Of a stretch of 64,000 nt of DNA, positions 36,426 through 48,214 are shown piece after piece. The DNA is from Saururus chinensis (lineage: Eukaryota; Streptophyta; Magnoliopsida; Piperales; Saururaceae). Location: positions 4,511,330-4,575,329 of the forward strand of contig CP141140.1 of assembly GCA_035235625.1 (NCBI GenBank), written 5' to 3'. The notes below the pieces were generated by a model. It was not told the DNA's origin. It worked only from the letters and a program-made list of their open reading frames with translations, and did no database searches. A program made the position numbers and the translations under genes. The stretch's first letter is position 1; each line of letters starts with the position of its first letter.

Positions 36426-37654
36426 TGTCTTGTTGGGCGATCTAGACAAACATTTGGACGAAGAGTTTGAAAGTGCTGAATGCGATGTTCTTCGACCTAG
36501 GTAGTACGAGGCGTCGGACTAACATGCGACATACAAGTTGATGGAAAGGTGTACTAAAACGGATGCGTATAGATGATGGCCGATCGGGTTCCCTTCTTGT
36601 TTCGGACTGAGTGTGCGGTACTTACCATCATGGGTGCTGTTTTTATAGGGACCTCATGTAGTAGTGTTCTTGTTCCTTGGCCATTGGTGCAACAATGTTA
36701 CCGAAGCAATGTAGAGTCATGTTGGGTCTCAGAAATGGTGTAAATTGAGGCAAGCTCTTGCTAATGGTGCGGTATAGGGAATATCGGCGACAGGAAATCT
36801 TATGAATCTTGAGACATCTCTACCCGATAATATTGTGGGTGGAAGAGCATATTGGAACCAAGTTGATGGGTATGAAGCTAGTTATCTATACAAGTGTAAT
36901 GTGTGCCTCCTCGGTGTGAGCATGGGCTGAGATTAGGCCCTAAGTGAGGTGGTCGTGTTGGGAAGGGATGCGCAGTCCATTTGAGGACAAAGTATATAAC
37001 CAAGGTCAGTTGGGTTCTTTTTTTTTAACGAGGTATGAGAATCATTGGTAGGTAGTTTCAGGCTGAACTTGATGTTAAAAGAAAAGACATGTTTAAAGCT
37101 ATAAATCCTCGGAACGGAACTTCCTGGGATGATAAATTGAGGAATCACTACAACATAATGTAGTATTAGCGACGCTTAATTCCTAATGTCGCTATTAGTT
37201 GACCTATTTGCGACGCTTAATAAAAACATCGCTAAAATATCTATTTTTTAAATAAAAAATAAAAAAATTGATAACTAGTAGCGACGCTTGTTGTAAGCGT
37301 CACTAATAGCTCTAGTATTAGCGACGCTTATTTGTAAGCGTCGCTAATAGTTATTAATTATAATAAAAATAATTATTTTTTTATTTTTTTTAAAAAATAA
37401 AATAAAAATAAATACTAATAGCGACGTATAAATAGATGCGTCGCTATTAGTATATGTATTAGCGACGTATATAAGTATACGTCACTAATATAATTTCTTT
37501 TAATTTTTTAAAATTATTTTTAAAGAATAACAAATTCTAAAAAATTGAAATTAGAGGAGAGAGAGTAATTTTTTTAATAATTTATATGTATTAGCGACGT
37601 ATATAATTATACATTGCTAATACATATAATATTAGCGACATATATTTATATAAG

Positions 37655-37855
37655 TCCCGTTTATATGAGCTCGGGCTCATATACGCCTACGTGAGCCCGG
37701 GTTCTATGGGCCGTTGGATATACATCCGGCGGCCCATAATACTTATGGGTTTAAATGCCCATGAGTATTATGGGCCACTCGATGTAAATCCAACGGCCCA
37801 TAGAGCCCGGGCTCACGTAGGCGTATATGAGCCCGGGCTCATATAAACTTTTTTC
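37655..37855. mobile_element. Near-perfect palindromic MITE inside the CACTA element
   Basis: Two arms of about 93 bp starting GTTTATATGAGC fold back on each other with about seven mismatches around a centre near 37753 (GGGTTTAAATGCCC). The flanking 12-mers TATTTATATAAG (37643-37654 and 37856-37867) are identical, which fits a target duplication in a CACTA repeat unit. The length suggests a MULE-like or other long-duplication element; the family is uncertain. Confidence 0.75.
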
Positions 37856-37929
37856 TATTTATATAAGTTGCTAATATGATTTTTTTTATTTTTTAAAATT
37901 AATTTGAAGGAATAAAAAAATTTTAAAAA

Positions 37930-39110
37930 TTAAAATTAGAGGAGAGAGAGAGAGGAGAGAGAGAGGAGAGGGAAGGAGAGAGAGAGGAGAGAGAGAGAGG
38001 GTGGAGAGAGAGGATAGAGAGAGAGAGAGGGAGAGAGAGAAAGGGTGGAGAGAGAGAGGATAGGGAAGAGAGAGAGAGAGAGGGAGAGAGAGGATAGAGA
38101 GAGAGAGGGTGGAGAGAGAGGGAGAGGAGAGGGAGAGATAAAGGGTGGAGAGAGAGAGAGTGAGAGGAGAGGGGAGGGGAAGAGAGAGGGGGTAGGGGAG
38201 GGAAGATAGGAAATTTATTTTGATTTTTAAAATTTTTATTTTATTTTTAAAAATAAAAAATAATTAAAATAAAATATTAATAGCGACATATAAAACTATA
38301 CGTCACTATTAGTGGCATGTATTAGCGACATATATAACTATACGTCACTAGTAAATATACTAATAGCGAGGTATATGGTTATACGTCGCTATTAGTATTT
38401 TTATTTAATTATTTTTTAAATTAATTTTAAAGAATAAAAAATATTAAAAAAAAGGGAGGGAGAAGAGAGAGAGGGTGGATAGAGAGGGAGAGGAGAGAGA
38501 GAGAGGGAGAGGGAGAGGGAGAGGGAGAGAGAAAGGGTGGAGAGAGAGGATAGGGAAGAGAGAGAGAGAGAGGAGAGGATAGGGAAGAGAGAGTGAGAGG
38601 AGAGGGGAGGGAAGAGAGGAATTTTAAAATTTTTTATTTTTAAATTTTATTTGAAATTAGAGGAGAGATAGTGTGTAGGTAGATAGGAGAGAGAGGGGAG
38701 GGAAGAGAGAGAGAGGAGAGGAGAGAGGAGAGGAGAGAGGGGAGAGAGATGACATTGAAGAGAGAGAGAAGGGAGAGAGAGGACATGGAAGAGAGAGAGA
38801 GAGAGGAGAGGGAGAGAGGAGAGGAGAGAGATGACATTGAAGAGAGAGAGAAGGGAGAGAGAGGACATGGAAGAGAGAGAGAGAGAGAGAGGAGAGAGGA
38901 GAGGGAGAAGAGAGATGAGAGGGAGTGTAATTTTTTAAAAAAAAATTTAATTCTTTTTAATAGTTTTATGTTTTTACTATAATTTCTTTTAAATTTTTTT
39001 ATTTTTTAAAATTATTTTTAAGGAATAAAAATTTTAAAAAAATAAAATTAGAGGAGAGAGAGAGGAGAGAGAAAGGAAAGAGAGAGGGAGAGAGGGTAAA
39101 GAGAGAAATG
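37930..39110 (+). repeat. GA-rich simple-sequence tracts
   Basis: Long imperfect (GA)n and GAGAGAGG runs separated by AT-rich and GCGACG-repeat spacers. Within 38753-38890 a unit with GATGACATTGAAGAGAGAGAG followed by GGACATGG is duplicated. Charged or Ser/Leu-rich open frames here are artefacts. Confidence 0.85.
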
Positions 39111-39148
39111 GAGGAGAGATAGTAGATAGAGGTGGGATATATTAAAAA

Positions 39149-39500
39149 ATACTATTAGCGACGCTTCAAACTGAGCGTCGCAATTAGAACAATTAATAGC
39201 GACGCTTATCGGTAAGCGTCGCCAATAACAAAACTATTAGCGACGTGGCTGATGTAACGTCGCTAATAGGTTGTTCAAAATAATTTTTTTGAAGCGGCCA
39301 ATATTGTAATTATTAGCGACGCTCGAGATTGAGCGTCGCTAATAATGATAATATTAGCGACTGTCGTAATCAAACGTCGCTATTATTATCCTTATTAGCG
39401 ACGGTCTTGATTGGGCATCGTTAAAATTTTTATTATTAGTGACGCTCGAATGATAGCGTCGCTAATTTATATATTTCTCGCGACGCTTCATTTGAAGTAT
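39149..39500. repeat. Array of small GCGACG hairpins (right subterminal part, first block)
   Basis: Successive units such as ATTAGCGACGCTC..GAGCGTCGCTAAT form short inverted repeats of 12-15 bp arms separated by 5-10 bases. At least seven can be read. Another block lies at 40227-40630, and the left-end counterpart at 37165-37500. Confidence 0.85.
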
Positions 39501-39589
39501 CGCTAAAAGTCTTACGTGGGCGGAAATTCGCCCACGCGGGAAATTTCGCGCTCAGGCGAATTTTCGCCCCTGCGTTTATAAACACCTGT

Positions 39590-40165
39590 TGTTGCCTCCC
39601 CTCACCGTCGCCGTCCGCTGGATGATCCGTACGAGGTGAACCCTCCGCCCGTGCCCTGCTCCCACTCCCGGCCTCGCACCCTGCTCCAGCTCCCAGCCTC
39701 GCGCCCCGCTCATAGTCCCGGCGCCCGCGCCCCACTACCGCTCCCAGCACCAGCGCCCTGCTCCTGCTCCCCTCGCCCCGCTCCAATTCGAAGCGACCCG
39801 TGCCCCACTCACGGTCTCGACGCCCTCGCCCCACTACCGCTCCTGGCACCCGCGCACCGCTCCCCCGCGCCCTGCTCCTGCTCCCCGCGCCCCGCTCTAG
39901 TCCGAAGCGACCCGCGCCCCGCTCACGGTCTCGGTGCCCCGCTCCAGTCCTAAGCGACCCACGCCCGTCGCAGGGCAGCGGAGACCTGCGCCTCGCTCAC
40001 GGTCCCGGCGCCCGCACCCCACTACCGCTCCCAGCACCCGCGCCCTACTCCTGCTTCCCGCACCCCGCTCCAGTCCGCAGCGACCCGCGCCCTGCTCCAG
40101 TCCGCAGTGACCCACGCCCGTCGCGGGGCATCCGAGATCCGCGACGCAGGTCAGACCAAATGCCA
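39590..40165 (+). repeat. GC-rich degenerate tandem repeat in the CACTA element
   Basis: Repeats of a CCAGTCCGAAGCGACCCGCG-like unit followed by CCCCGCTC and CGGT.TCGGCGCCC. Open frames of up to 137 codons on both strands are Pro/Arg/Ser-rich and follow the composition; they are not called as genes. A TTTATAAA word precedes it at about 39577. Confidence 0.6.
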
Positions 40166-41113
40166 AACCGGGTCAATAGACCCGGTTTGGTCTATTTTTC
40201 TATTTTTTAAAAATTATTATTTTTTAGCAACGCACTTCAAGTGCGTCGCTAATAGTGCGTCTCTAATAATGGTCTTTTTTTTAATTTTTTTAATATACAT
40301 TAACGACATTTAAGAAATGTCGCTAATATTATACTATTAGCGACACAAATTTATAAATGTCGCCAATAATTATTTCGTAAATATTTTTTTAAAAAATAAA
40401 AAATATTTAAAAAAATATGTTTAATTTTTTAATATTTTATTATTAGCGACATATGCGCTATACGTCGCTAATAATAGATTATTAGCGACGTATTTTGTTT
40501 ATTAAAGACATAGTAATAAACATCGCTAATAATGAGCAATAGCGACACTGTTTTTATCGACGCATGTAGCGACGCTTTATAAGCGTCGCTAATATGTATT
40601 AGCGACGCCTAAAAGCGTTGCTAATAGTCATTTTTGTTGTAGTGAATGTTGGATATGAGCATAGTGGAACCTATCGAGCTTAAGCGATGAAAATGGAAAT
40701 ATTGATGGGTAAAATATAACCCATTCGGCGTGTAAATGTGCATCTGAAGTATGAAAAAAGAAAAAGAAAAGAGTTGGCACATGATGGCAATGAACAACTG
40801 TGCCTTTGATTGGGAGTTGTTGCAGCAAGAGGGAGTGCATTTCTTTGGGTGAACAAGAGTAAAACACTCCCACCCTTGATTTCTTTAAGTCAGCATGCAA
40901 GCAGTGCATCTGAAGCATATTTGATCAAGGTGAACAGGGACAAACGTGTTCCCACCCTTGGGTTATTAAACATAGCCTTGTATGCCATATTTGGTTATCA
41001 GAGTGACACCCATGTTGATTTGCTAGTTTTAGGTAGTAGCCTAACTAGTTGGGCGAAGTGGCCCTCATCTCCCAGCGGGCAACATACACAAGGTGATTGC
41101 AACATCATGAGCG

Positions 41114-41480
41114 GTGTAGGAGTTTGGTGACTATGTCAGTTACTTGAAGCTTATGTCAAGTTGTTGCTCCTAAGGTGGAGTAGTCCTCTTGAGGGGATCA
41201 CGAGAGGAAGCCTGATGGCATGCTTCATCAATAGTGATGTAGTAGCTTGGTGACCATACTAGTCAAGTGAAGCTTGTGAAAAGTTGTTTCTCCTAGTGTG
41301 GAGTATACCTCTGGAGGGGATCGTGAGTGGAAACCTGATGGTATGCTACATCAAGAGTGGTGTAGTAGTTTGGTGACCATACCAGTCACTTGAAGCTTGA
41401 GCAAATTTACTGCTCATAGGGTGGAGTAGGCCTCTCGAATGTATTGCAAAGGGAAACATGATCGAATCGGATGGCCTAAA
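41114..41480 (+). repeat. Three tandem units of about 123 bp in the LTR element interior
   Basis: GTAGTAG(T/C)TTGGTGACCATAC.AGTCA..TGAAGCTT, then a GTGGAGTA..CCTCT core and a CCTGATGG.ATGCT..ATCAA end, recur from about 41114, 41236 and 41359, with the third unit most diverged. Confidence 0.8.
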
Positions 41481-43520
41481 CTTTATAAGCAATAGAAACA
41501 CAACGAGGATGTCATTTTGCAAGACTCTTGGTTGGTGAAGGTCCAGTCTAAGGCTTGCACTATAATACATTAACGAGCATCTTGGGAGATGTCACGGGAA
41601 CAAACAAGAGTCTTGAAGCCCGACGTCATGGTGTCAACTTGTCGGTGGGAGTGGCAAGGTGTGACAGAATTGTAGGAAAATTTTGTTTGAAGTGTAGGCA
41701 ACTTGCCAGTGTCTAGAGTACAAGGACGGCTTCAGAAGAGGAAGTTGAGCATCATTTGGTTTATCCTTTACCAATAGATGTGTAGCACCAACTCAGATGG
41801 AGCAATTGGGCGCACCTTCTTATCGAAGCAATCATTACCATAGAGTACTTTTGCATCTGCTAATGTGGGCATGGCACATTGAACAACAAAGTTCTATCAT
41901 GCAATGGTTCAACCGAGTCAAGGGCCAATGGGTGGAAGTTGGCTTTTTCAAAGCAAGCAATTCATGGGATTATCCAAGCCGTGGTATGAATAGATTTCAA
42001 GTGTCACAAGACAAGAGTTAAACATTTGTTGCAATTTTGTTTCATGATTGGAGACAAGAGTATGACCCCCTGGAGGCACATCGTCGACAAGGGCGTGGAT
42101 GAATCAAGTAGGGGAGAGTGTCATGGGGTAGCGAAGCGTACTATATGTGGCACGTGTTGAGGCACACACACATGTGGGAGTGTTATATACTAAGTGTGCT
42201 TGTGTTACGGGAACTTCCCGCAACATTGCACATCATGTATGGAGGCATTGTAGGGAAGATCCGCAATATTGTGCAACATGTGTGTGCAACGTTGTGTAGA
42301 ATGCACACAATGATGCGCACACACGGTTGGCCACGTTGGGACACTTAGTTAGCTAGTACATATTTGGAGTCTTAAGATATCTCATTTCCCAATAAATAGT
42401 GTTGGGGAGTTGTGGAGTGTTTTGGGGTCATTTATCAAACTTTGGAGCATGGAGGGACCATGACCGTACAACCAATTTTGCTGCTACTCCAGCAGAATGC
42501 AAGAAATCTCTTATGCTATATAGAGGGACTTGGTGAGCTAAAATGTATGAGCTATTAGTATGATGCCTAGCCTTGCAACCGACTTTCTCATATGACAAGG
42601 AAGGCATATTGGGTTGCTAGTCATCATGTCAGGAGCCCTATCCACTGGGGGATGGGGCCCTTTGACCCACGGGTCGATCGTTCGGCCTTATAGCCTTATT
42701 GGAAAGAACGACCCTTTCATGCACTTGGCTAAGATGGAATGTTCGGATGTCCGAGTTTTCCTAAGTTGGATATGTGCATTGCAAGGCTACGTCCCTCTCC
42801 AGCTAGCTCGCTTAGGAAATGTCCCGACACATTTGCCTTGGATGGATTCATTGCTTAGCTTCGCGGGCTAGACGCTCGGTCCAATGGCATGAGACCATGA
42901 CCTTAATGAAATAGGCTTGTTTGCTTGGCTATTTTTCCTTGTGAGTGCTGCACGAATGATGCTTCCCGAGTGCCTTTGTAATAAGACGCCGCTTTGCCAT
43001 ACCACGTGATGTCACTTGGGTTTTCAATGCCTGAACCATGTAGCAAAGAAGCGCCACATTCTATTGAAGTATTTTTAGAGAACTTTCCAAAAAAGTGAAA
43101 GAGGAATACATGGAGCATGCTCACAACTTCTCATGGTGTCCCTCTCACATAAACCCTAGCAAAGAACACAACTTCACCCTCTCCCACAAACCCTGGCTGC
43201 CCTTTTTTTTTCTTCCTTCTACTTTTATTTAACTTTCAAGTTTGAAGAGAGGTGATGTGGCCATCGTCCTCTCGCATATGTGTATATGGAAAAAGTTTGT
43301 ATGAGTTTTAAGTTTACTTGTATCAAAGTAAGCTCAGATATAATGAGTCATCAGATTGAGATTTGGCAAAGCAGAGAGCAAAAAAATAATCTAATGTCCG
43401 CCATTGAAATCTGAGTAAAGTTCACCAAATATCGATCTAATGGCCAATGATACCCGCCAGTGGTAAAATTAGGGATGAAGAATCAAAGGGGTCAACTAAA
43501 GATTTACTTCTTATTTTCTA

Positions 43521-43723
43521 CTCCCTCTCTCATAAATTAATAGTTCCATTTAGCAAAAAAGCTTGTTCCATATTAATAGTTCCAATTTATTCAATTTGAG
43601 TGATTGAGTACTTAAAAAAAGACTATTATAAGCTTATTTCCCTACTACTTTAGAGGTGAGTTTCCCCATTTAAAAAATTATTATTTTTTAAAATATAAAT
43701 ATTAATATAGCACGGAGCAAATA
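43521..43723. repeat. Stowaway-like MITE (copy 5)
   Basis: Left end TACTCCCTCTCTCATAAATT and right end AATATAGCACGGAGCAAATA; inside are AATAGTTCCATTT, TATTAATAGTTCCAATTTATTC and the ATTATAAGCTTATTTCC motif shared with copy 1. A TA duplication is plausible at both ends. Confidence 0.65.
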
Positions 43724-43739
43724 CTATACAACTTAAGAA

Positions 43740-46700
43740 ATCAACACTAATGCTGTAAAAAAATTTCCGCAAAAGCTACGGGTCCGCCCCTAATGCGCAT
43801 GAGCCATATAGTTGTTGGCAGGTCCGTGCCAGGCTGCGGAAGGGGGATCAGATCGTCCAAGACTCCAAGCCCACCAGCCAACAAGGAATCTAGAGCCAGC
43901 GAGTGGTGGTGCCGTGGATAATGGCCCACGCCGACGGGTGACTGCGTTGGACGTAGACTGCGTGCCTTTGCAATTGTCGGGCCGGACAAGTATTCATTTC
44001 TGATTTTTCTACTGCATTGTATGGTACGGATAAGAAGCCCTCGGAAGTGAATGTAATAGCAATCTGTGCCACCCGCTGTACCCAGATTGGGTTTTCTGTT
44101 TTGTTTGTGCCTCCCAGTATAAGGAGTCTGACATTGATAAAGTTCACAAATCAATTAACTGGCAGCCCATATGGCTTTGACTGAAACAACTGAGGGTACG
44201 AGCATCAAGTGCCAAAGTTTTTGTCTGGCTAGTTTGGCGCCAACTCTTGGTCTGTAGCAAGCTCTTGAAATTGCATCCAAATCTTGTGGCATCAGCTCGT
44301 TTTGTGGCTGATGAGGCCATTGACGCAGACGGTAGTAGTAACACGTATACACTTCGCAGACACATGGGCCCCTCATGTAATCTACTAAAAGGTTGAGTGG
44401 TTGACCTGGGCCCTTCACTGATTAATTTTATCATGGGCAAGCCCAAGGAGTAAGGGGGTGAAAGAGAAAACTCTCAGCCATGCAGGATCTTTGTGAACAC
44501 GCGGGTATGACAGTGAGGATGACGCAGCTGATGGGCACATACCTCATAATGGTGAAGCACTTCAAACTGATTTAACGACAGAGCTTGAATTGTTGGAACG
44601 AAAGAACGATTCAATTTTCCTCAGTCCTCGTTAAACTCCCGGATATGATTTGCAAATGAGGACGACACAGCTAATGGGCGGGCACATACCCCTTGTGAAA
44701 TGCCGCATGGCCAGGTTATAACACTTGAACAATACCAGTCGACTGCGACTCCTTTTGAATGTTGAACGCTTGCATCAACTCCCTTCTTTTGGACTTGTCT
44801 TCGTTCTGCTTTTTTTGACAGAGACAGTGGCGAAAGCGCCCGCCCCTTGGTTTACCATTCTCGCCCAAATCCAAATTGCCCGAGAGCTTTATATTTTTTA
44901 ATTGTTTTATCTTGTTATTAAGGGTTTGTTAGACAATTACTTTGAAAACCTAAGGCCTTTTTTTTAACTTTTTTTATATTTTTGAAAGTGATTTTATTAA
45001 TGACGTGACATATTACACTTTAATTTAACTTACAAGAAACTCAATTTGTGAGGGATAAAGTAGATTTGACTACTCAGATCATGCAAGGGGGAGTACCTGT
45101 ACGACTTAGGCGATGGCGAGGAAGTAAAGCAGAAAATGATTTTGGATTGAGCTTGAGCGTCGAAAGCTGGACTCTAGGGGAGTAGGAGGTTTAACAGCAA
45201 GAGATGTGTGAGGAACAAAAGTCTTCACCCCTAAAAAGTGATGAAAAAAAGCCGATTTCTTTAGAGAAAAAAACTCAATATTTGATTTTTTTTCTTTAAA
45301 AAAAACAAACAGAAGAAGATGAAGAAATAAATTTTAGAATGGGCATCCCTGTAGTAGCATACATGATACATACAATGACAGCTTTCATAAAAAAAACAGA
45401 GCTCCCTTGCAAAAAGAAGGAGCTTTAAATCTAGTCGTACGACCAGCCAAATCGGCCGGCCGGGATGCAGCCTGTAGGTGAAACACCCAGCCTAGCAGCC
45501 ATCCTTCCAGGAGATTCAATTTCTGTTTCAAGTTTTTGAGAGTCCTGGCAGATGTAGGTATTAATGCGACAAAGTTTTCCGGTGAGGTACAGCATGCGTG
45601 GCTGGCGGACTTGAAAGTGGAAACCCATCATCTGTGTTTGTAATTTATGTATGCGAGGTCTCCAGCCACATATTTCTTCCTGGTGGGCGATGAAGGTGTT
45701 AATGTTCGGCCACCAGCGTGGAAAATGAGGGTGACTGCCAACCCCGTGAACTTGTGATCGTAACTTAACGAAAGTTAAGAAGACAATTCTTCCCCACAGT
45801 GATTCTTCTCCGCACAGCCGCCGAAGTGGCTTACAATTATCCCCGTCAGCCCAGCTTATGTACTGCTTACATCATCTCCTCTCTACTCAGCTGTGCTAAT
45901 GGATTCTAGACAGTCTCAGCTCCACTCTTCACGTACAGATGGGAGACATCTCAACGATCCATGCATTGCCTCCATAACTCTCTCTTCATCATAGTTGCGG
46001 ATTGCAACCATTTTTGTTTTTTTTTTTATGTTTTCTGAACTGGGAAGTAGGCGCTATGTACAAGAACTTCAGTAGTTCAGTATATGAAGAAATATTGTCT
46101 CGGTCTCAATTGAGCTGGGAAAACTCATTTCAATTCAAATTTGAATACTATCAAAACTGTGGGTTCAATGAATGTAGCTTGTCATTAAAGAGATGAAACT
46201 GCCAAATTTGGATTCCAAAAGGAGGAATACTAATCCGCTCCATCAGCTTGAAGCAACACTACTAGTTGATCATGGCAAATCGCATGCGCTAGGATCAAGT
46301 GTGATTTTTTGCGCCACCAAATGCTACTGTGTGTGCCATTAAATTTTCACGATTAACAGTCGTGAAAGTTTCACCAACTAATTAAGTTTCAAAAAGAAGA
46401 TTTTTCCGGCTAGGAGAGAATAAGGGGTTTTGACTAATGAACTTAAAATAAAAGGTAAAAGAATTAAAAAGGCCAATTACACCTTTAGAAACCCTAGTAA
46501 AAACAGACTGAAACTACACCATATTTTACTTTTAACTTTTTTTAAAAAATGTCATCCCCTAGGACCATCACCCCATCTTTCCTCTTTTCATTGTACAACA
46601 GCCGCGGTGGCCGTGAGCAGGCTAGTCGCACTAGTCACAATCTAACCTATTTCCAGTGCTTGTCCACGACCCCACCACCAGCATCATGGCCACAAATTTT

Positions 46701-47310
46701 TTTTTAAGAAAATAATTGTAATCTTAGTTTTGGATGGGTAAACTCTAAGAGTAATATTGTCATTTTATTAGTATCAATGTAAAATTAGAAAATAAATAAA
46801 ATATTTTAAACAGAGCTTAATTAAGCTCATACAATTCACGTCAATGTGACTATGTGAGGATAGGCATCATCGACGATCAGATTGAAATATGACAATAGAC
46901 ATTATTTAGGGACAGCTTGGTTTTTTGCCCCTTCCGCAAAGAATTCTTAATCTGAAGATTCATGATACCCGAGCCCAGGCTCACCAACTTTTTCTATTTT
47001 AAAAAGTTTTAACATAAAATAAATTTATTAGGCCTCCAACTTATTATCATATATTATATTATCCTATGAATTAGGCAGGATCAAATAGCCCAAGCCCAAC
47101 TGATCAAAAAAATTGCTCAAGCCCAACATGAGTAGTTTTCGTATGCTAGAAGCAGTAGAGTTTTCCCAATCGAGGGAAAACACGATATGCAATGTAAAAT
47201 GAGAACAGACGTCGGACTTGTTTAGACTTTAGCCTAACGAGTTTTTCTAACTAAAGCTTAATAGAAGGCTACCACATTAACAGAGAGACAGTGAGATAAA
47301 CTAGGGAATA
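43740..47310. other. Gene-poor stretch, nothing confidently annotated
   Basis: Overlapping open frames of 85-135 codons at 43747-44450 show no recognisable motif. A stop-free minus-strand frame at about 45434-45867, ending RLGVSPTGCIPAGRFGW, is long but unrecognised. The remainder is AT-rich. Confidence 0.4.
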
Positions 47311-47325
47311 TTCAAGATATACAGT

Positions 47326-47859
47326 TTGGCCCGCAGCCCGGCCTGACCAGGCCAGTAAATGTACGGGCTTGGACCTTAAAATATAAGCTACGGGTCGGGC
47401 CGGGCTTAAAATTTTAAAATTTATTGTTATTAGGGCCGGGCTTGGGTCTGGAAAAAAAAATATAGAAGCCCGGGCCGGCCCGTAACTATTAAGGCCTGCT
47501 ACCTATAACCTGTATACCAAGTTACTAACCTAGTTACCCTAAGCCAAAGCCCAAAAATCTCAGTCCATCCCTAAAATCTCAGTCCATCAATGACCCAGTT
47601 ACCCTAACCTATTTACTTAGCTTTATTTAATCTCAGTCCACATCTTAATTAAAATCTCAGTCCATCACACATAGACTGGCTAGGAGTAAAAATAGTTTGG
47701 GCCCGAAAGCCCGGCCCGAGCCCATTCAAATTTAAAAATGGGCCAGAATTTTTGCCTTGGCTCCGGGCCCAAGCCGGGCCTTGTAATTTCTTTTTTTTTT
47801 CGGGCTAGGCCTAGGCCTATCTTGGCCCGTCAGGGCCCAGCCCGTTTGCAGCCTTACTA
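47326..47859. mobile_element. hAT-like non-autonomous element (copy B)
   Basis: Dense CGGGCC/GGCCCG words at both ends, with the left end TTTGGCCCGCAGCCCGGCC and the right end (complement) AAGGCTGCAAACGGGCTGGG. The interior includes AAGGCCTGCTACCTATAACC, matching copy A at 13397-15020. Two or three direct copies of AAAATCTCAGTCCATC occur in the centre. No transposase. Confidence 0.65.
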
Positions 47860-48214
47860 GGGAACTAGATCCCATCGAGTCGGGGACGAGTTTTGTCAAA
47901 TCCGAACCTGATATCACTTTAAAAAGAATGTAACTTGAACCTAACCCAACCCAATCCCAACCTGACCCGTTTGACCCGAATAGAATAAAAAATATTTTTT
48001 AAACTATTTATTTGAATATTTTTTTAAAAATAATATAAAAAATTATAAAAAAATAAAATTTATATTTATAATTATATTTGGGTCAGGTCGGATTAGATCA
48101 CTAAAAACCCAAACCCGACCCAGATAACTATTCAGGTCAATTTTCAAAAACTACCCCCGACCCATTAGAGTCGGGTTGGATTTTACCATTTACCCGACCC
48201 TAGTAGCATCCCTA
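47858..48214. repeat. Second small hAT-like MITE abutting copy B
   Basis: Starts TAGGGAACTAG and ends (complement) TAGGGATGCTACTAGGGTCGGG, with subterminal GACCCG and CGGGTC words and an AT-rich centre (about 47975-48070). It begins at or within a few bases of the end of copy B. Confidence 0.5.

Larger units (their letters stand above)
37146..40644. mobile_element. Non-autonomous CACTA element (3499 bp)
   Basis: Starts CACTACAACATAATG and ends GTTGTAGTG (complement CACTACAACAAAAATG), with the 3-bp target duplication AAT on each side (37143-37145, 40645-40647). Both halves carry many copies of ATTAGCGACGCTT paired with AAGCGTCGCTAAT, the subterminal repeats expected of CACTA elements. The interior holds long GA-rich simple repeats (about 37930-38210, 38450-38610, 38655-38930, 39050-39110), a palindromic MITE and a GC-rich block. 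No transposase was seen, so it would need a helper. It interrupts the interior of the LTR element. Confidence 0.93.
34811..42985 (+). mobile_element. Old non-coding LTR retrotransposon with nested DNA transposons
   Basis: The 5' LTR spans about 34811-36408 (about 854 bp once the hAT-like insert is removed) and the 3' LTR about 42119-42985 (about 867 bp). They share, for example, the ACTTGGTGAGCT and TTGACCCA.GGTCGA segments and AATGAAATAGGCTT. A primer site TGGTATCGGAGCTAAGG (initiator-Met type) follows the 5' LTR at about 36409, and a purine-rich tract AAGTAGGGGAGAG precedes the 3' LTR. The interior, about 2.2 kb without the CACTA insert, shows no gag or pol and looks like a large non-coding derivative. 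The LTRs differ at very roughly a quarter of positions by eye, so it is old and inactive. Confidence 0.85.

Noticed and set aside
38640-38982. Ser/Leu-rich and Arg/Glu-rich frames
   Set aside because: Translations of GA/CT microsatellite.
39436-40210. Open frames of 105-137 codons on both strands in the GC-rich CACTA block
   Set aside because: Pro/Arg/Ser repeats from a degenerate tandem repeat; no domain and no codon structure.
41797-42021. 74-codon frame near the 3' end of the LTR element interior
   Set aside because: No similarity to gag, pol or integrase motifs.
43747-44450. Overlapping minus-strand frames of 85-135 codons
   Set aside because: No recognisable family, no consistent splice structure.
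45434-45867. Stop-free minus-strand frame of about 144 codons preceded by an AG acceptor-like site
   Set aside because: No recognised motif, no partner exons; a few runs of this length are expected by chance in 128 kb of both strands. Worth a protein search but not called.
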